This document shows positions 36,221 through 42,588 of a DNA stretch of 42,588 nucleotides, in pieces. The notes under the pieces are model-generated. The model searched no databases, had not been told where the DNA came from, and was given only the letters and a program-made list of their open reading frames with translations. The DNA is taken from assembly GCA_003153375.1 (NCBI GenBank), contig PLYM01000172.1, forward strand, positions 1 to 42,588, given 5' to 3'. Source of the DNA: Planctomycetaceae bacterium (GTDB lineage Bacteria > Planctomycetota > Planctomycetia > Pirellulales > PALSA-1355). Positions within the stretch are counted from its first letter, which is position 1, and the number at the start of each line of letters is the position of its first letter. Both the position numbers and the translations under genes were made by a program.

Positions 36221-37203
36221 CCGGCTGCCCCCGCGCGCTGCGGCACGGGCGGTGTGAGCCCGAGAGCAGTCAGACGGTCCAGCGGCGCCAGCAGCGTCAC
36301 GCGCGCCGGCAGCACGTCGATCTCCAGCGGCAGGAACGCGCCAGGGTCGCCGTCGAGCTGATAGGGCACTTGTTCGTCCGATGCGATGCGCACGCGCGTG
36401 ACCCGCATGGTCTGGTAGTCGGAGAGCACGCGTTGCTGACGCAGCTTGACCAGCCCGACGTACATCAACCCATGCCACAACGAGCCGCGCTTGAAAACGC
36501 ACAAGTCGAGTTCGCCGTCGGTGGCCACGGCATCGGGCACCAGCTTCAGGCCGCCGCCGTAGTCAGGCAGATTGACCACGAAGGCCCAAGGGGCCCGGTG
36601 GGTCAGCTTGACCACGCTGGCGCCTTGCGTCGTTTCATATTCAATCTGCAACGGCGGATAGCGGTAACTGCGGATGGCCTCGAGGATCGGCCGGGCGTAG
36701 GTCCAATAGCTGATGTGACCGCCGCGGCGCTTACTGTGCAGGCGGTGCACCACGTCGGCATCGAAACCGCAGCTGGCCATGCACAGAAAGACGCGCCCGT
36801 TGGCGCGCCCAGCGTCGAACCGGGCGGTGGCGCCGGCCGCGACGACCGTGGCCAGGGCATGGGGGTCGTTGGTGAGGCCGAAGTAATTGGCCAGCAGGTT
36901 GGCCGTGCCGAGCGGAAAGACCGTCAGCGGCACGACGGCGTCGGTGCGGTTGACGATCTCGGCCACGGTGCCGTCGCCTCCGGCTGCCACGACCGCCCGC
37001 AATTGCCCCGCGGCACCAAGTTGCTGAATCTGCTGTTCGAGGGTTTGGAAGTCACGCACCACGACCGCCGTCAAGCCGTGCTGCTTGAGGCACTCGACCA
37101 GCTCAAAGATGGTTTCGATCCGATTGCGCGCGCCCGCGCCCGGATTGGTCAAGATGATGACGCGGTCGGCCGCGGGATGGACGAAAGAAATCCGTGACGC
37201 CAA
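36217..37203 (-). CDS. diacylglycerol kinase family lipid kinase (YegS-like)
   Basis: Phosphorylates a lipid such as diacylglycerol or an undecaprenyl-linked alcohol. The kinase signature is GGDGT (75-79) in [15 protein letters not shown], with NPGAG (20-24) for nucleotide binding, and [13 protein letters not shown] follows. The C-terminal beta-rich domain ([34 protein letters not shown]) is also conserved. It overlaps kdsA by four bases and is first in the operon, which suggests a link to LPS or membrane lipid supply. Confidence 0.9.
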   Translation of the reverse strand: MASRISFVHPAADRVIILTNPGAGARNRIETIFELVECLKQHGLTAVVVRDFQTLEQQIQQLGAAGQLRAVVAAGGDGTVAEIVNRTDAVVPLTVFPLGTANLLANYFGLTNDPHALATVVAAGATARFDAGRANGRVFLCMASCGFDADVVHRLHSKRRGGHISYWTYARPILEAIRSYRYPPLQIEYETTQGASVVKLTHRAPWAFVVNLPDYGGGLKLVPDAVATDGELDLCVFKRGSLWHGLMYVGLVKLRQQRVLSDYQTMRVTRVRIASDEQVPYQLDGDPGAFLPLEIDVLPARVTLLAPLDRLTALGLTPPVPQRAGAAG

Positions 37204-37411
37204 GGATGTACCTCGCGCGACCTATCCGTGTGGGCGCGTCATGGGTCTGACAACAAAGGTTTTGGGCGATCCGCACCACTTCGCCCTTCAACCCGCCATT
37301 AAAGCGTACCCGGCGGCAAGCGAACAGGGGCGGCGATCGCGAGGAAGATTGCGCTGCCGCCGCGTTCGCATTAGAGGTGCGGCGGTGACGGGGTGCGATG
37401 CTGCTGCGGGG

Positions 37412-37446
37412 GCGCCCTGCCCACGCTTGCCGTAGGCATGCAGGGC
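37412..37446. repeat. inverted repeat, possible hairpin
   Basis: CGCCCTGC (37412-37419) pairs perfectly with GCAGGGCG (37439-37446) and encloses a smaller TGCC-GTA-GGCA hairpin. There is no T-run, so it is not a terminator. It could be a REP-like element or part of a transcript leader. Confidence 0.4.
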
Positions 37447-37842
37447 GTGAACAGCTGCCGCCCTGTGTGGGTCGCCGTTGAGAAGGTCGAGTCGGTATGC
37501 CCACGCCAACGAGGGCACGGCACCGATCGGAGCATTCGCCATCTGCCTCGAGCACCTCGGCCTGCGAAGCTTGGCAGTCTGTCCTGTCTGGACGCGAGAA
37601 TAGCACCTTGGACGGGCTCGAATCTCGGACCTTGCCGGGCGTCTCAATTTCAGACCGGCCGACTTTCCGGGCCAAATCCCGTTTTGAACGTAGCGGCGAA
37701 ACGCGGCAACTGCCGTGTAACGATCCAGTGGTGGGCCGCAGTTCAAATAGGTATTTTGGGTGGCAAATAAAAATTCTAAATCATTGCCAAATATAGGTTA
37801 TCCGAGCGCTGCGGCAGTGAAATTCCCCGAGAAAAACGTCCC

Positions 37843-37858
37843 TGGCACTAGGGTTGCT
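37843..37858 (+). promoter_or_regulatory. sigma-54 (RpoN) -24/-12 promoter
   Basis: TGGCAC-TAGGG-TTGCT matches the sigma-54 consensus TGGCACG-N4-TTGCW at every fixed position except the seventh base, with the invariant GG and GC at exactly the canonical spacing; a C precedes the first T as preferred. Transcription would start near 37869. The expected number of TGGCAC-N5-TTGC matches in this window by chance is well below one. Confidence 0.65.
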
Positions 37859-37868
37859 TAAGGTGCTG

Positions 37869-38006
37869 CTCGACGAGCCCTCCTCCGGGAAGGTTCGTTC
37901 AAGACTGCGGCCCGTGGGGCCTCTGATGAATGTAGCGGGATCGTTACCTTGCCCCTAACCGTCCAGCAACGCCAAACGACTTTGGCGCATCAGAGGCCCC
38001 TTTTTT
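37869..38006 (+). ncRNA. putative structured small RNA, sigma-54 driven
   Basis: An inferred transcript of about 140 bases, from the start set by the -24/-12 promoter to a strong intrinsic terminator. The 5' part folds into a hairpin (CGAGCC 37874-37879 with GGTTCG 37892-37897, one G-T pair) whose loop contains CTCCTCC, complementary to Shine-Dalgarno sequences. The 3' part is a 13-base perfect stem (37916-37928 with 37988-38000) that encloses a second perfect six-base hairpin (37971-37986) and ends in TTTTTT. No protein frame of useful size lies inside; the longest ATG frame has about ten codons. It resembles a base-pairing regulatory RNA, but I recognise no named family. Confidence 0.5.
37916..38006 (+). 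terminator. intrinsic terminator with long branched loop
   Basis: GGGGCCTCTGATG (37916-37928) pairs perfectly with CATCAGAGGCCCC (37988-38000) and is followed by six T residues (38001-38006). The 59-base loop contains its own hairpin GCCAAA-CGAC-TTTGGC (37971-37986). The T-run shows it acts on the plus strand, although both flanking protein genes are on the minus strand. Confidence 0.75.
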
Positions 38007-38129
38007 ATTGCGCCTGGCGGTCGTGCTTCTTCATTCGTTCCGCTGCTTGATCTACGGAACGTGACCCCCGCTGGCAAGCATTCCCGCGCCTGGCAATCGG
38101 AGGGCTCAGCGATGCGGTCGATTGCCGCA

Positions 38130-39185
38130 TCACACTTGCACACCGCGGTAGCTGGCCGCTCGGGGGGCGGCGGCGCGGAGGGTGAGCTCGGGAAGGTCTT
38201 GTGAATGGCCCAGGATGATCATCACGTCGCCGGCGGCCAGCTTCAAATCCCGAGACGGGTTGTGCATCAGCGAGCCGTCAGCGCGTCGCAGGGCCACGAC
38301 GACGAAACCGCCGCTGCCGGCCACTTCGACCCGGCTCAGCGGCTGATCGGCCAGCGGTGAGTTGGCCTGTATTTCGAGATCGTTCATTTGCAGGCCGATG
38401 GCGTTCAGTTCCTCGTTGAGATGCGTCTTGCCGGTGCGGGTCAGAAGCAGGTCTTCGGCCGAGGGGCGGATGATGAGCTGCGCGATCTTGTTGGCGCCGA
38501 TCAGGGCCGGCATCACGATGCGGTTGGCGCCCGAACGGAACAGCTTCCGTTCGGTCGAGGGCGACTCGGCGCGGGCGATGATCTCGATCGTCGGATTCAT
38601 GTCGCGGGCCGTGAGCGTGATGAACACGTTGATCGTGTCGTCGGGCAACACGGTGGCCAACACCCGGGCCTGGGCAATTCCGGCGGCGGCCAGCGTGGTC
38701 TCGTCCGAGGCGCTGCCGAGCACGGTCAGATAGCCCGCCTGCTGGGCTTCGAGTATCCGGCTTTCACTGGAATCGATGATGACCAGCGACTGGCCGGCCG
38801 CCGACAGGCCTTGGGCCAGCATTTGGCCGACGCGACCGAAGCCGCAGATCAGGATGTGGTCGCTGAGTTTTTCGATGCCTTTGGACATGCGTCGGGTTCC
38901 TAATACGCGATTGATTTCCCCTTCGGCGATCATCTGCACGAACCCGCCCACGACGTAAATGCCCGAGGAGCAGCCGGCGATGATCACGAACATCGTGAAG
39001 ACCTTGAGCGCCGGCGCGGTGAGCGGCTTGGCCTCGCCATAGCCGACGCCAAACACGGTGATCACGACCATGTAGATGGCATCGAGAAAATTCCAGCCGG
39101 CGATCATGTAGCCGGTGACGGCAATGACGCAGGTGCCGCCGAAGAACATTCCGCCGATCAGAATCCTGCGCCAGGAGCTGTTCAT
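38130..39185 (-). CDS. two-helix potassium channel with TrkA/RCK domains
   Basis: A ligand-gated K+ channel of the MthK-like plan. From the ATG at 39185 it has a first membrane helix (residues 8-29), a pore loop with the filter in VFGVGYGE (44-51), a second helix (about 60-85), then an RCK-N domain (ILICGFGRVG, 111-120) and an RCK-C domain near the C-terminus (LADQPLSRVEVAGSGGFVVVAL). The residue before VGYG is Gly where most channels have Thr, which would alter the innermost ion site. The acidic residue after the filter is Glu. It is alone on the minus strand, upstream of the non-coding region. Confidence 0.9.
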   Translation of the reverse strand: MNSSWRRILIGGMFFGGTCVIAVTGYMIAGWNFLDAIYMVVITVFGVGYGEAKPLTAPALKVFTMFVIIAGCSSGIYVVGGFVQMIAEGEINRVLGTRRMSKGIEKLSDHILICGFGRVGQMLAQGLSAAGQSLVIIDSSESRILEAQQAGYLTVLGSASDETTLAAAGIAQARVLATVLPDDTINVFITLTARDMNPTIEIIARAESPSTERKLFRSGANRIVMPALIGANKIAQLIIRPSAEDLLLTRTGKTHLNEELNAIGLQMNDLEIQANSPLADQPLSRVEVAGSGGFVVVALRRADGSLMHNPSRDLKLAAGDVMIILGHSQDLPELTLRAAAPRAASYRGVQV

Positions 39186-39447
39186 ACGCGAATGGGGTTC
39201 CAGGGCGGCGGCCGGCGACCGCGCACAGACTTTCCCTTCGCCCAGCAATCGCTAGGGTTGGCCGGCGGGCACGGTTGGGCGAATCATCCATAGCAAAAGG
39301 CATTCCAAACACGCTGCGACCCGCGAGTGCGCGGTTTTTGCGGTGGGGACCGTGTGATCCGCCCAAAGTCTGTCCGGCCGGTGCCCGCTATGAAGGCATG
39401 GCCGGCGGTCGCGCCCCTTCTTGCCGCTCGATGTGTTGGGAGTGAAA

Positions 39448-39924
39448 ATGGAGTGCTCGGTTCGAGGCTGCAACCAAGGGAAAAATCAGATGACACTCCA
39501 CGATCCGGTGGCGGTTTACGACGCGGCGACCAACGTCGAAGCCCACCTGGTGCGGACGCTGCTGGTCGAGGAAGGCATCGAGGCGCAGGTCGTCGAGGAT
39601 CTATCGACTGGCGGGCTGTGGATGTTCGGCCTGCTGCCGGGAATCCACAAGCCGCAAGTCTGGGTAGCGCGGGATGCCGTGGAGCGGGCTCAGCCAGTGT
39701 TGGCGGCTTATGAGCGACAAGAAGCCGAGCGCCAGGCCGGCCACCGGCAGGCCGCCCCCACGGGCGAGCCGATCAAGGTGACCTGCGAAGACTGCGGCCG
39801 GGCGGCGATGTTTCCCGCCGAGCACCAGGGCACAGTGCAAGAGTGCCCGCACTGCGGCGCCTACGTCGATGTGGGCGAGATCGAGCCGTTTTGGGGGGAG
39901 GAAGCGGCGTCGGAAGACTCGTGA
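39448..39924 (+). CDS. DUF2007-like protein with C-terminal zinc ribbon
   Basis: A 158-residue soluble protein. Residues 15-80 (DPVAVYDAATNVEAHLVRTLL, EEGIEAQVVEDLSTGGLW, PQVWVARDAVERAQPVL) match DUF2007-like signal-transducing domains. The C-terminal part has two Cys pairs, CEDCG and CPHCG, typical of a zinc ribbon. I start at the ATG at 39448 because GGGAG lies five bases upstream; the ATG at 39490 begins exactly at the conserved domain and is an alternative. The function of the family is unknown. It is followed by an exported protein 17 bases downstream. Confidence 0.75.
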   Translation: MECSVRGCNQGKNQMTLHDPVAVYDAATNVEAHLVRTLLVEEGIEAQVVEDLSTGGLWMFGLLPGIHKPQVWVARDAVERAQPVLAAYERQEAERQAGHRQAAPTGEPIKVTCEDCGRAAMFPAEHQGTVQECPHCGAYVDVGEIEPFWGEEAASEDS

Positions 39925-39941
39925 ACACTGCGTTAGAATGG

Positions 39942-41393
39942 ATGGCAATGAATTCACTCAATCGCCGACGCTTTTTCGAACAGACCGCGACCTCCGCGGT
40001 CGGTGCCTGCTTAATCAACTCTCTGTCCGTTGGAGCGGACGAAGGGTTGCTGTCGTTGGTCGATCCATTATTGCGAGCCCCTGCCACACTCCCGGACGCG
40101 CAAAATGGGCTGCTGACTTTGGATGCCGCATTACGGCTGATTGCCGAAGTGCCAGAGGGCGACTTCGAGACGGATGATTGTTTCAGCACGAAAAGGCCCG
40201 ACGCGCAGCGGGATCGATCCGTCGCGGATTGGTTGGACAATAACGCGGGTATTCTTGAAACGTTGGAGAATGTAATCAAGCGTGGAAAATTGCAGTTCCC
40301 TACCGGGTCTTGGGATGATGAGCGGCTGAATGACCTGTCGAAGTATCGGCGGTTATCGCGGTATTTGCAACTGTGCGCGCAGCGACACTTGGCAAAAGGT
40401 CGCGTGCGGGAAGCCGCCGAATTGTGTTTGAAAGCGAATCAGATATTTCGACTGCTCGAAGGCGCGGGCGGAGTCTACGTTGAGTTTCTTGTCACCTATG
40501 CCTGCCAGGGCGCGTGCTTTTCTCTCATCCGGCGAATTGCGACAAGCAGCGCGACGGACGCTAAAACGATGCGTTGGATGCTCGCATCTCTACCGAATAT
40601 TTCGGAACCCCTGGCTGGGATTCGGGCAGCGATTCGAGCCGAATATAGTTGTTATCTGCTCCCATTGCTGATCAAGGTCGACCGATCCGATACTGCGGGG
40701 AAAGTCCGCAACATACTCGAGTGGAGCGATGGATTGGAGATCTTTGTTCCTCGCGAAAAGTACGAATCGCGGTGCGACAAGATCGTGCGCCTGCTCGACA
40801 ACCATCCAAAGCCGTTCGATCTGGCCGATACCGTGAAACGATCGAACGCGCTCTATGTCGGGTTCCTGCGAGACTTGGATAGGCCGTGGTCGACCTGCAA
40901 AACACAACCAACTCACAAGGTTGCCGATGGTCTCATTGCATGGCCCAAGGAATTGAGCATGATTCTCTTGGATCCGGTTGATCCAGACCAGGTGAGCGAA
41001 TTGGAGTTAGCGGGAGCCCGCGAAAAACTGAAGTGTGTGGCGAACGCTTTGGGCAGAAAGATTCTCGAGGCGATCCAGCTTGACTCGAAGTCAATGCAGC
41101 AGATCGCGTTGACGAATCAAGCAAGCTATGATGGCACCCGCATTACGTTGGCGATTGCCATCTTCGCCCGCGAAAATGGCAGACTGCCTGACAGTCTGGA
41201 TGCGCTGCGACAGGCGAAAATCCTGGACCGATTGCCAGTCGATCCGTACTCGTCCGAAGGATTTCAGTATTCCCCAGATCTCCGGGCGCTTTGGAGCGTA
41301 GGATGGAGCGGTAAAGGCGCGCCGACGCAACCCGTCGTCGGCGAAGAAGACTTCGACCCTCATATATGGCGTCTTGATGGCCTGCCAGGTTAA
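39942..41393 (+). CDS. Tat-exported protein of unknown function with pseudopilin-like tail
   Basis: A protein of about 483 residues. The N-terminus after the ATG at 39942 (MAMNSLNRRRFFEQTATSAV) has a twin-arginine motif and a short hydrophobic core, so Tat export is expected. The middle is helical with no recognised motif. The C-terminal region (LAIAIFARENGRLPDSLDAL, DRLPVDPYSSEGFQYSPD, LWSVGWSG) resembles a common planctomycete module related to the C-terminus of type II secretion pseudopilins. Base composition is visibly lower in G+C than its neighbours, which may mean later acquisition. The ATG at 39948 is an alternative start. Confidence 0.7.
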   Translation: MAMNSLNRRRFFEQTATSAVGACLINSLSVGADEGLLSLVDPLLRAPATLPDAQNGLLTLDAALRLIAEVPEGDFETDDCFSTKRPDAQRDRSVADWLDNNAGILETLENVIKRGKLQFPTGSWDDERLNDLSKYRRLSRYLQLCAQRHLAKGRVREAAELCLKANQIFRLLEGAGGVYVEFLVTYACQGACFSLIRRIATSSATDAKTMRWMLASLPNISEPLAGIRAAIRAEYSCYLLPLLIKVDRSDTAGKVRNILEWSDGLEIFVPREKYESRCDKIVRLLDNHPKPFDLADTVKRSNALYVGFLRDLDRPWSTCKTQPTHKVADGLIAWPKELSMILLDPVDPDQVSELELAGAREKLKCVANALGRKILEAIQLDSKSMQQIALTNQASYDGTRITLAIAIFARENGRLPDSLDALRQAKILDRLPVDPYSSEGFQYSPDLRALWSVGWSGKGAPTQPVVGEEDFDPHIWRLDGLPG

Positions 41394-41429
41394 GTTTGGA
41401 ATTGGCGGTGGTCCAGTTTAGGGATGAAC

Positions 41430-41636
41430 ATGGAAACGATTCGAGAGTGGCTGAATCGACGTCCGTTCGAGGCGTTTGTTTTGCGGCTCTCCAATGGTGA
41501 GGCTTACGAGGTGCGGCACCCCGAAAACGTGGCCTTGGGGAAGAACCGGCTGGCGATTGTCTATCCGGAAGTCGACCGGTTCGTGCACGTTTCTTTGGTA
41601 GACATCAACACGATCGAGGCCTTGCAGACGGCTTAG
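41430..41636 (+). CDS. small conserved protein of unknown function
   Basis: A 68-residue soluble protein (METIREWLNRRPFEAFVLRL, then SNGEAYEVRHPENVALGKNR and LVDINTIEAL). The pattern of PF-x-x-F-x-LxLsnG followed by a VRHPE motif is shared by many short planctomycete and cyanobacterial proteins with no known role. The ATG at 41430 has a better upstream AGGG than the ATG at 41424. It lies 36 bases after the Tat-exported gene and may share its transcript. Confidence 0.65.
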   Translation: METIREWLNRRPFEAFVLRLSNGEAYEVRHPENVALGKNRLAIVYPEVDRFVHVSLVDINTIEALQTA

Positions 41637-41742
41637 GCCTTGATTTCACGGTCGTATGGGCAAATGCTTCGCCCTCCAGGGCTTGGCTCAAATCCGCCCA
41701 GCCGATAAACTATCGCGATTCCGTGCTACAATTGCTCACCTT

Positions 41743-41785
41743 GCCAGCGTAGCTTCAATTGGCAGAGCACCGCATTCGTAATAGA
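41743..41785 (+). pseudogene. truncated tRNA-Thr(CGT)-like fragment
   Basis: From 41743 the sequence reads like the 5' half of a tRNA: acceptor strand GCCAGCG, TA, D-stem GCTT/GAGC with a loop containing TTGG, then the anticodon 5' strand CCGCA and loop TTCGTAA with anticodon CGT. The 3' strand of the anticodon stem should be TGCGG but is TAGAA, and no T-arm or matching acceptor strand (CGCTGGC) follows. The D-loop also has one extra base. It is probably a remnant, though the -10-like box upstream (41727-41732) is intact. Confidence 0.6.
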
Positions 41786-41902
41786 AAATTGCATCCGCTT
41801 CAGGATGACCAGAATCGCGTGTAAATCCTTGTGTTGTTGGTGGTTCCGACGCCTTGGTCGCGCCATCGTAAGCACTCAGTAAACACTGAAAACACCTGGT
41901 TG

Positions 41903-41921
41903 CGGGTGTCAGTGACACCCG
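41903..41921. repeat. perfect 19-base palindrome
   Basis: CGGGTGTCAGTGACACCCG has nine-base arms around one G. It is not followed by a T-run. It lies in an intergenic stretch with a tRNA remnant, so it may be a repeated extragenic element rather than an operator. Confidence 0.6.
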
Positions 41922-42380
41922 GTCATCCTCTGCGAACGCCAACTCCTGATTGCTGAACAAAGCGTTGACTGAAGGCGTATCGTGCCGGTCCAAAACGCCG
42001 TCTACATAGAAGCAGTCAGACGCTGACCATCATCGTCGTATTCGCCATCGACGCGCGATACCGGGCAGTTTGCCACGATCGCTCGTGGTGCGTTCAACCT
42101 GGCTTCGAGCATCTTGAGCCCGTCGTGCATCACCGTGCCCGTAGTGGGCCACTACACGCTGGAGCGAACAAGCGTGCCGGGCCTTAATCGTCAGCCACCT
42201 TGACCTAAAGCCGGCTGTGAATTTGGGCGGTATGCCGTTTTTGAAAACGAGAATGGCCCCTTGGTCGTCGAGTCCGTGGCCTCGGACAGGGACCTGCCTC
42301 GACCTGCTCCCCTCGCATGTGGCTTATGCATATCTAAGCCTTCAGAGCCCCCAACGAACCGGATCGTGTAAAATCCCACG

Positions 42381-42588
42381 ATGATTCTGCACGTCGATAT
42401 GGACGCCTTCTATGCCTCAGTCGAGGAGCGGGATCGCCCCGAGTTGGTCGGCCAGCCTGTCATCGTCGGCGGCACGCCCGAAGGTCGCGGTGTTGTGGCA
42501 GCCGCCAGCTATGTGGCCCGCCAATATGGCATTCACAGTGCCATGCCGGCGGTCATCGCACGACGGCTCTGGCAACACCTGCTTTTCA
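42381..42588 (+). CDS. dinB: DNA polymerase IV, N-terminal part (cut by window end)
   Basis: The first 69 codons of a Y-family translesion polymerase. [20 protein letters not shown] contains the first catalytic Asp and the steric-gate Tyr/Phe region, and [21 protein letters not shown] and YGIHSAMP are standard for DinB. The last residues in the window (RRLWQHLLF) depart from the usual RRLCPQAxF, so either the gene diverges here or there is a base error. The rest of the gene lies outside the window. Confidence 0.93.
   Translation, partial: MILHVDMDAFYASVEERDRPELVGQPVIVGGTPEGRGVVAAASYVARQYGIHSAMPAVIARRLWQHLLF

Larger units (their letters stand above)
37204..38129. other. long non-coding region containing a sigma-54 promoter and RNA gene
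   Basis: This 926-base stretch between the lipid kinase and potassium channel genes holds no convincing protein gene. Its first half has an inverted repeat (CGCCCTGC at 37412-37419 with GCAGGGCG at 37439-37446). An A+T-rich block around 37750-37800 precedes the sigma-54-like promoter at 37843-37858 and the terminated RNA described separately. The remaining 120 bases before 38129 show nothing recognisable. Confidence 0.5.
41637..42380. other. non-coding region with tRNA remnant and palindrome
   Basis: No protein gene is supported in these 744 bases. They contain a -10-like TACAAT (41727-41732) just before a tRNA-Thr-like 5' half (41743-41785), a perfect 19-base palindrome (41903-41921), and before dinB a TAAAAT at 42369-42374 that could be its -10 box. 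The open frames in this region have no recognisable content. Confidence 0.5.

Noticed and set aside
37869-38006. 6S RNA, SRP RNA, tmRNA or RNase P RNA
   Set aside because: None of their conserved sequence blocks or overall folds could be matched by eye.
37955-38143. 62-codon minus-strand frame in the RNA locus
   Set aside because: Crosses the terminator stem and the end of the channel gene; composition not protein-like.
1-42588. CRISPR array
   Set aside because: No regularly spaced direct repeats of 23-40 bases were seen.

Overview
The window is G+C-rich, densely coded bacterial chromosome and most likely comes from a planctomycete of the Pirellulales type. The evidence is the mix of housekeeping genes with typically planctomycetal proteins: a DUF1570-like metallopeptidase, a YfbK-like von Willebrand A protein beside an ECF sigma factor, very long secreted TPR proteins, a lipoprotein with a transglutaminase-like core, and a Tat-exported protein with a pseudopilin-like tail. 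It also carries MurA and KdsA, so a peptidoglycan and Kdo/LPS envelope is expected. No phage, transposase or CRISPR array is visible.

Layout. 66-1288: a SAM methyltransferase divergent from a MarR-type regulator, with a palindrome between them. 1292-5165: a four-gene minus-strand cluster (sugar-isomerase-like TIM barrel, UbiA-like prenyltransferase, small secreted protein, nucleotide-pyrophosphatase-like enzyme) resembling part of the ebo metabolite-trafficking cluster. 5315-8681: a secreted HExxH protein with a LecA-like C-terminus, a secreted unknown protein with a strong terminator, and a membrane-anchored MsrB. 8704-11495: an ABC exporter (ATPase and two ABC-2 permeases). 11596-16757: ispF, cysS, ruvC, ruvA, a ParD-like antitoxin with a frameshifted ParE-like toxin, then ruvB. 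17127-24616: ECF sigma factor, membrane vWA protein and two exported TPR proteins. 24635-29628: xerD, galE, a YhaM-like HD nuclease, an ArsR regulator with a duplicated wing, and a PhyH-type dioxygenase. 29694-33482: murA, prmC, prfA and rpmE on the minus strand. 33750-37203: an overlapping operon of lipid kinase, kdsA and a TPR lipoprotein. 37204-38129: a long non-coding stretch with a near-perfect sigma-54 promoter and a terminator-ended structured RNA. 38130-41636: a TrkA-type potassium channel and three small or unknown genes. 41637-42588: a degenerate tRNA-Thr fragment, palindromes, and the start of dinB.

The most interesting items are the putative sigma-54-driven small RNA with a CU-rich (anti-Shine-Dalgarno-like) hairpin loop (37843-38006), the reduced ebo-like cluster, the broken toxin-antitoxin pair inside the ruv operon, the vWA protein with an eroded MIDAS next to an ECF sigma factor, and the ArsR protein with a duplicated wing hairpin. 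All assignments come from reading translated sequence and motifs by eye; no database search was run.
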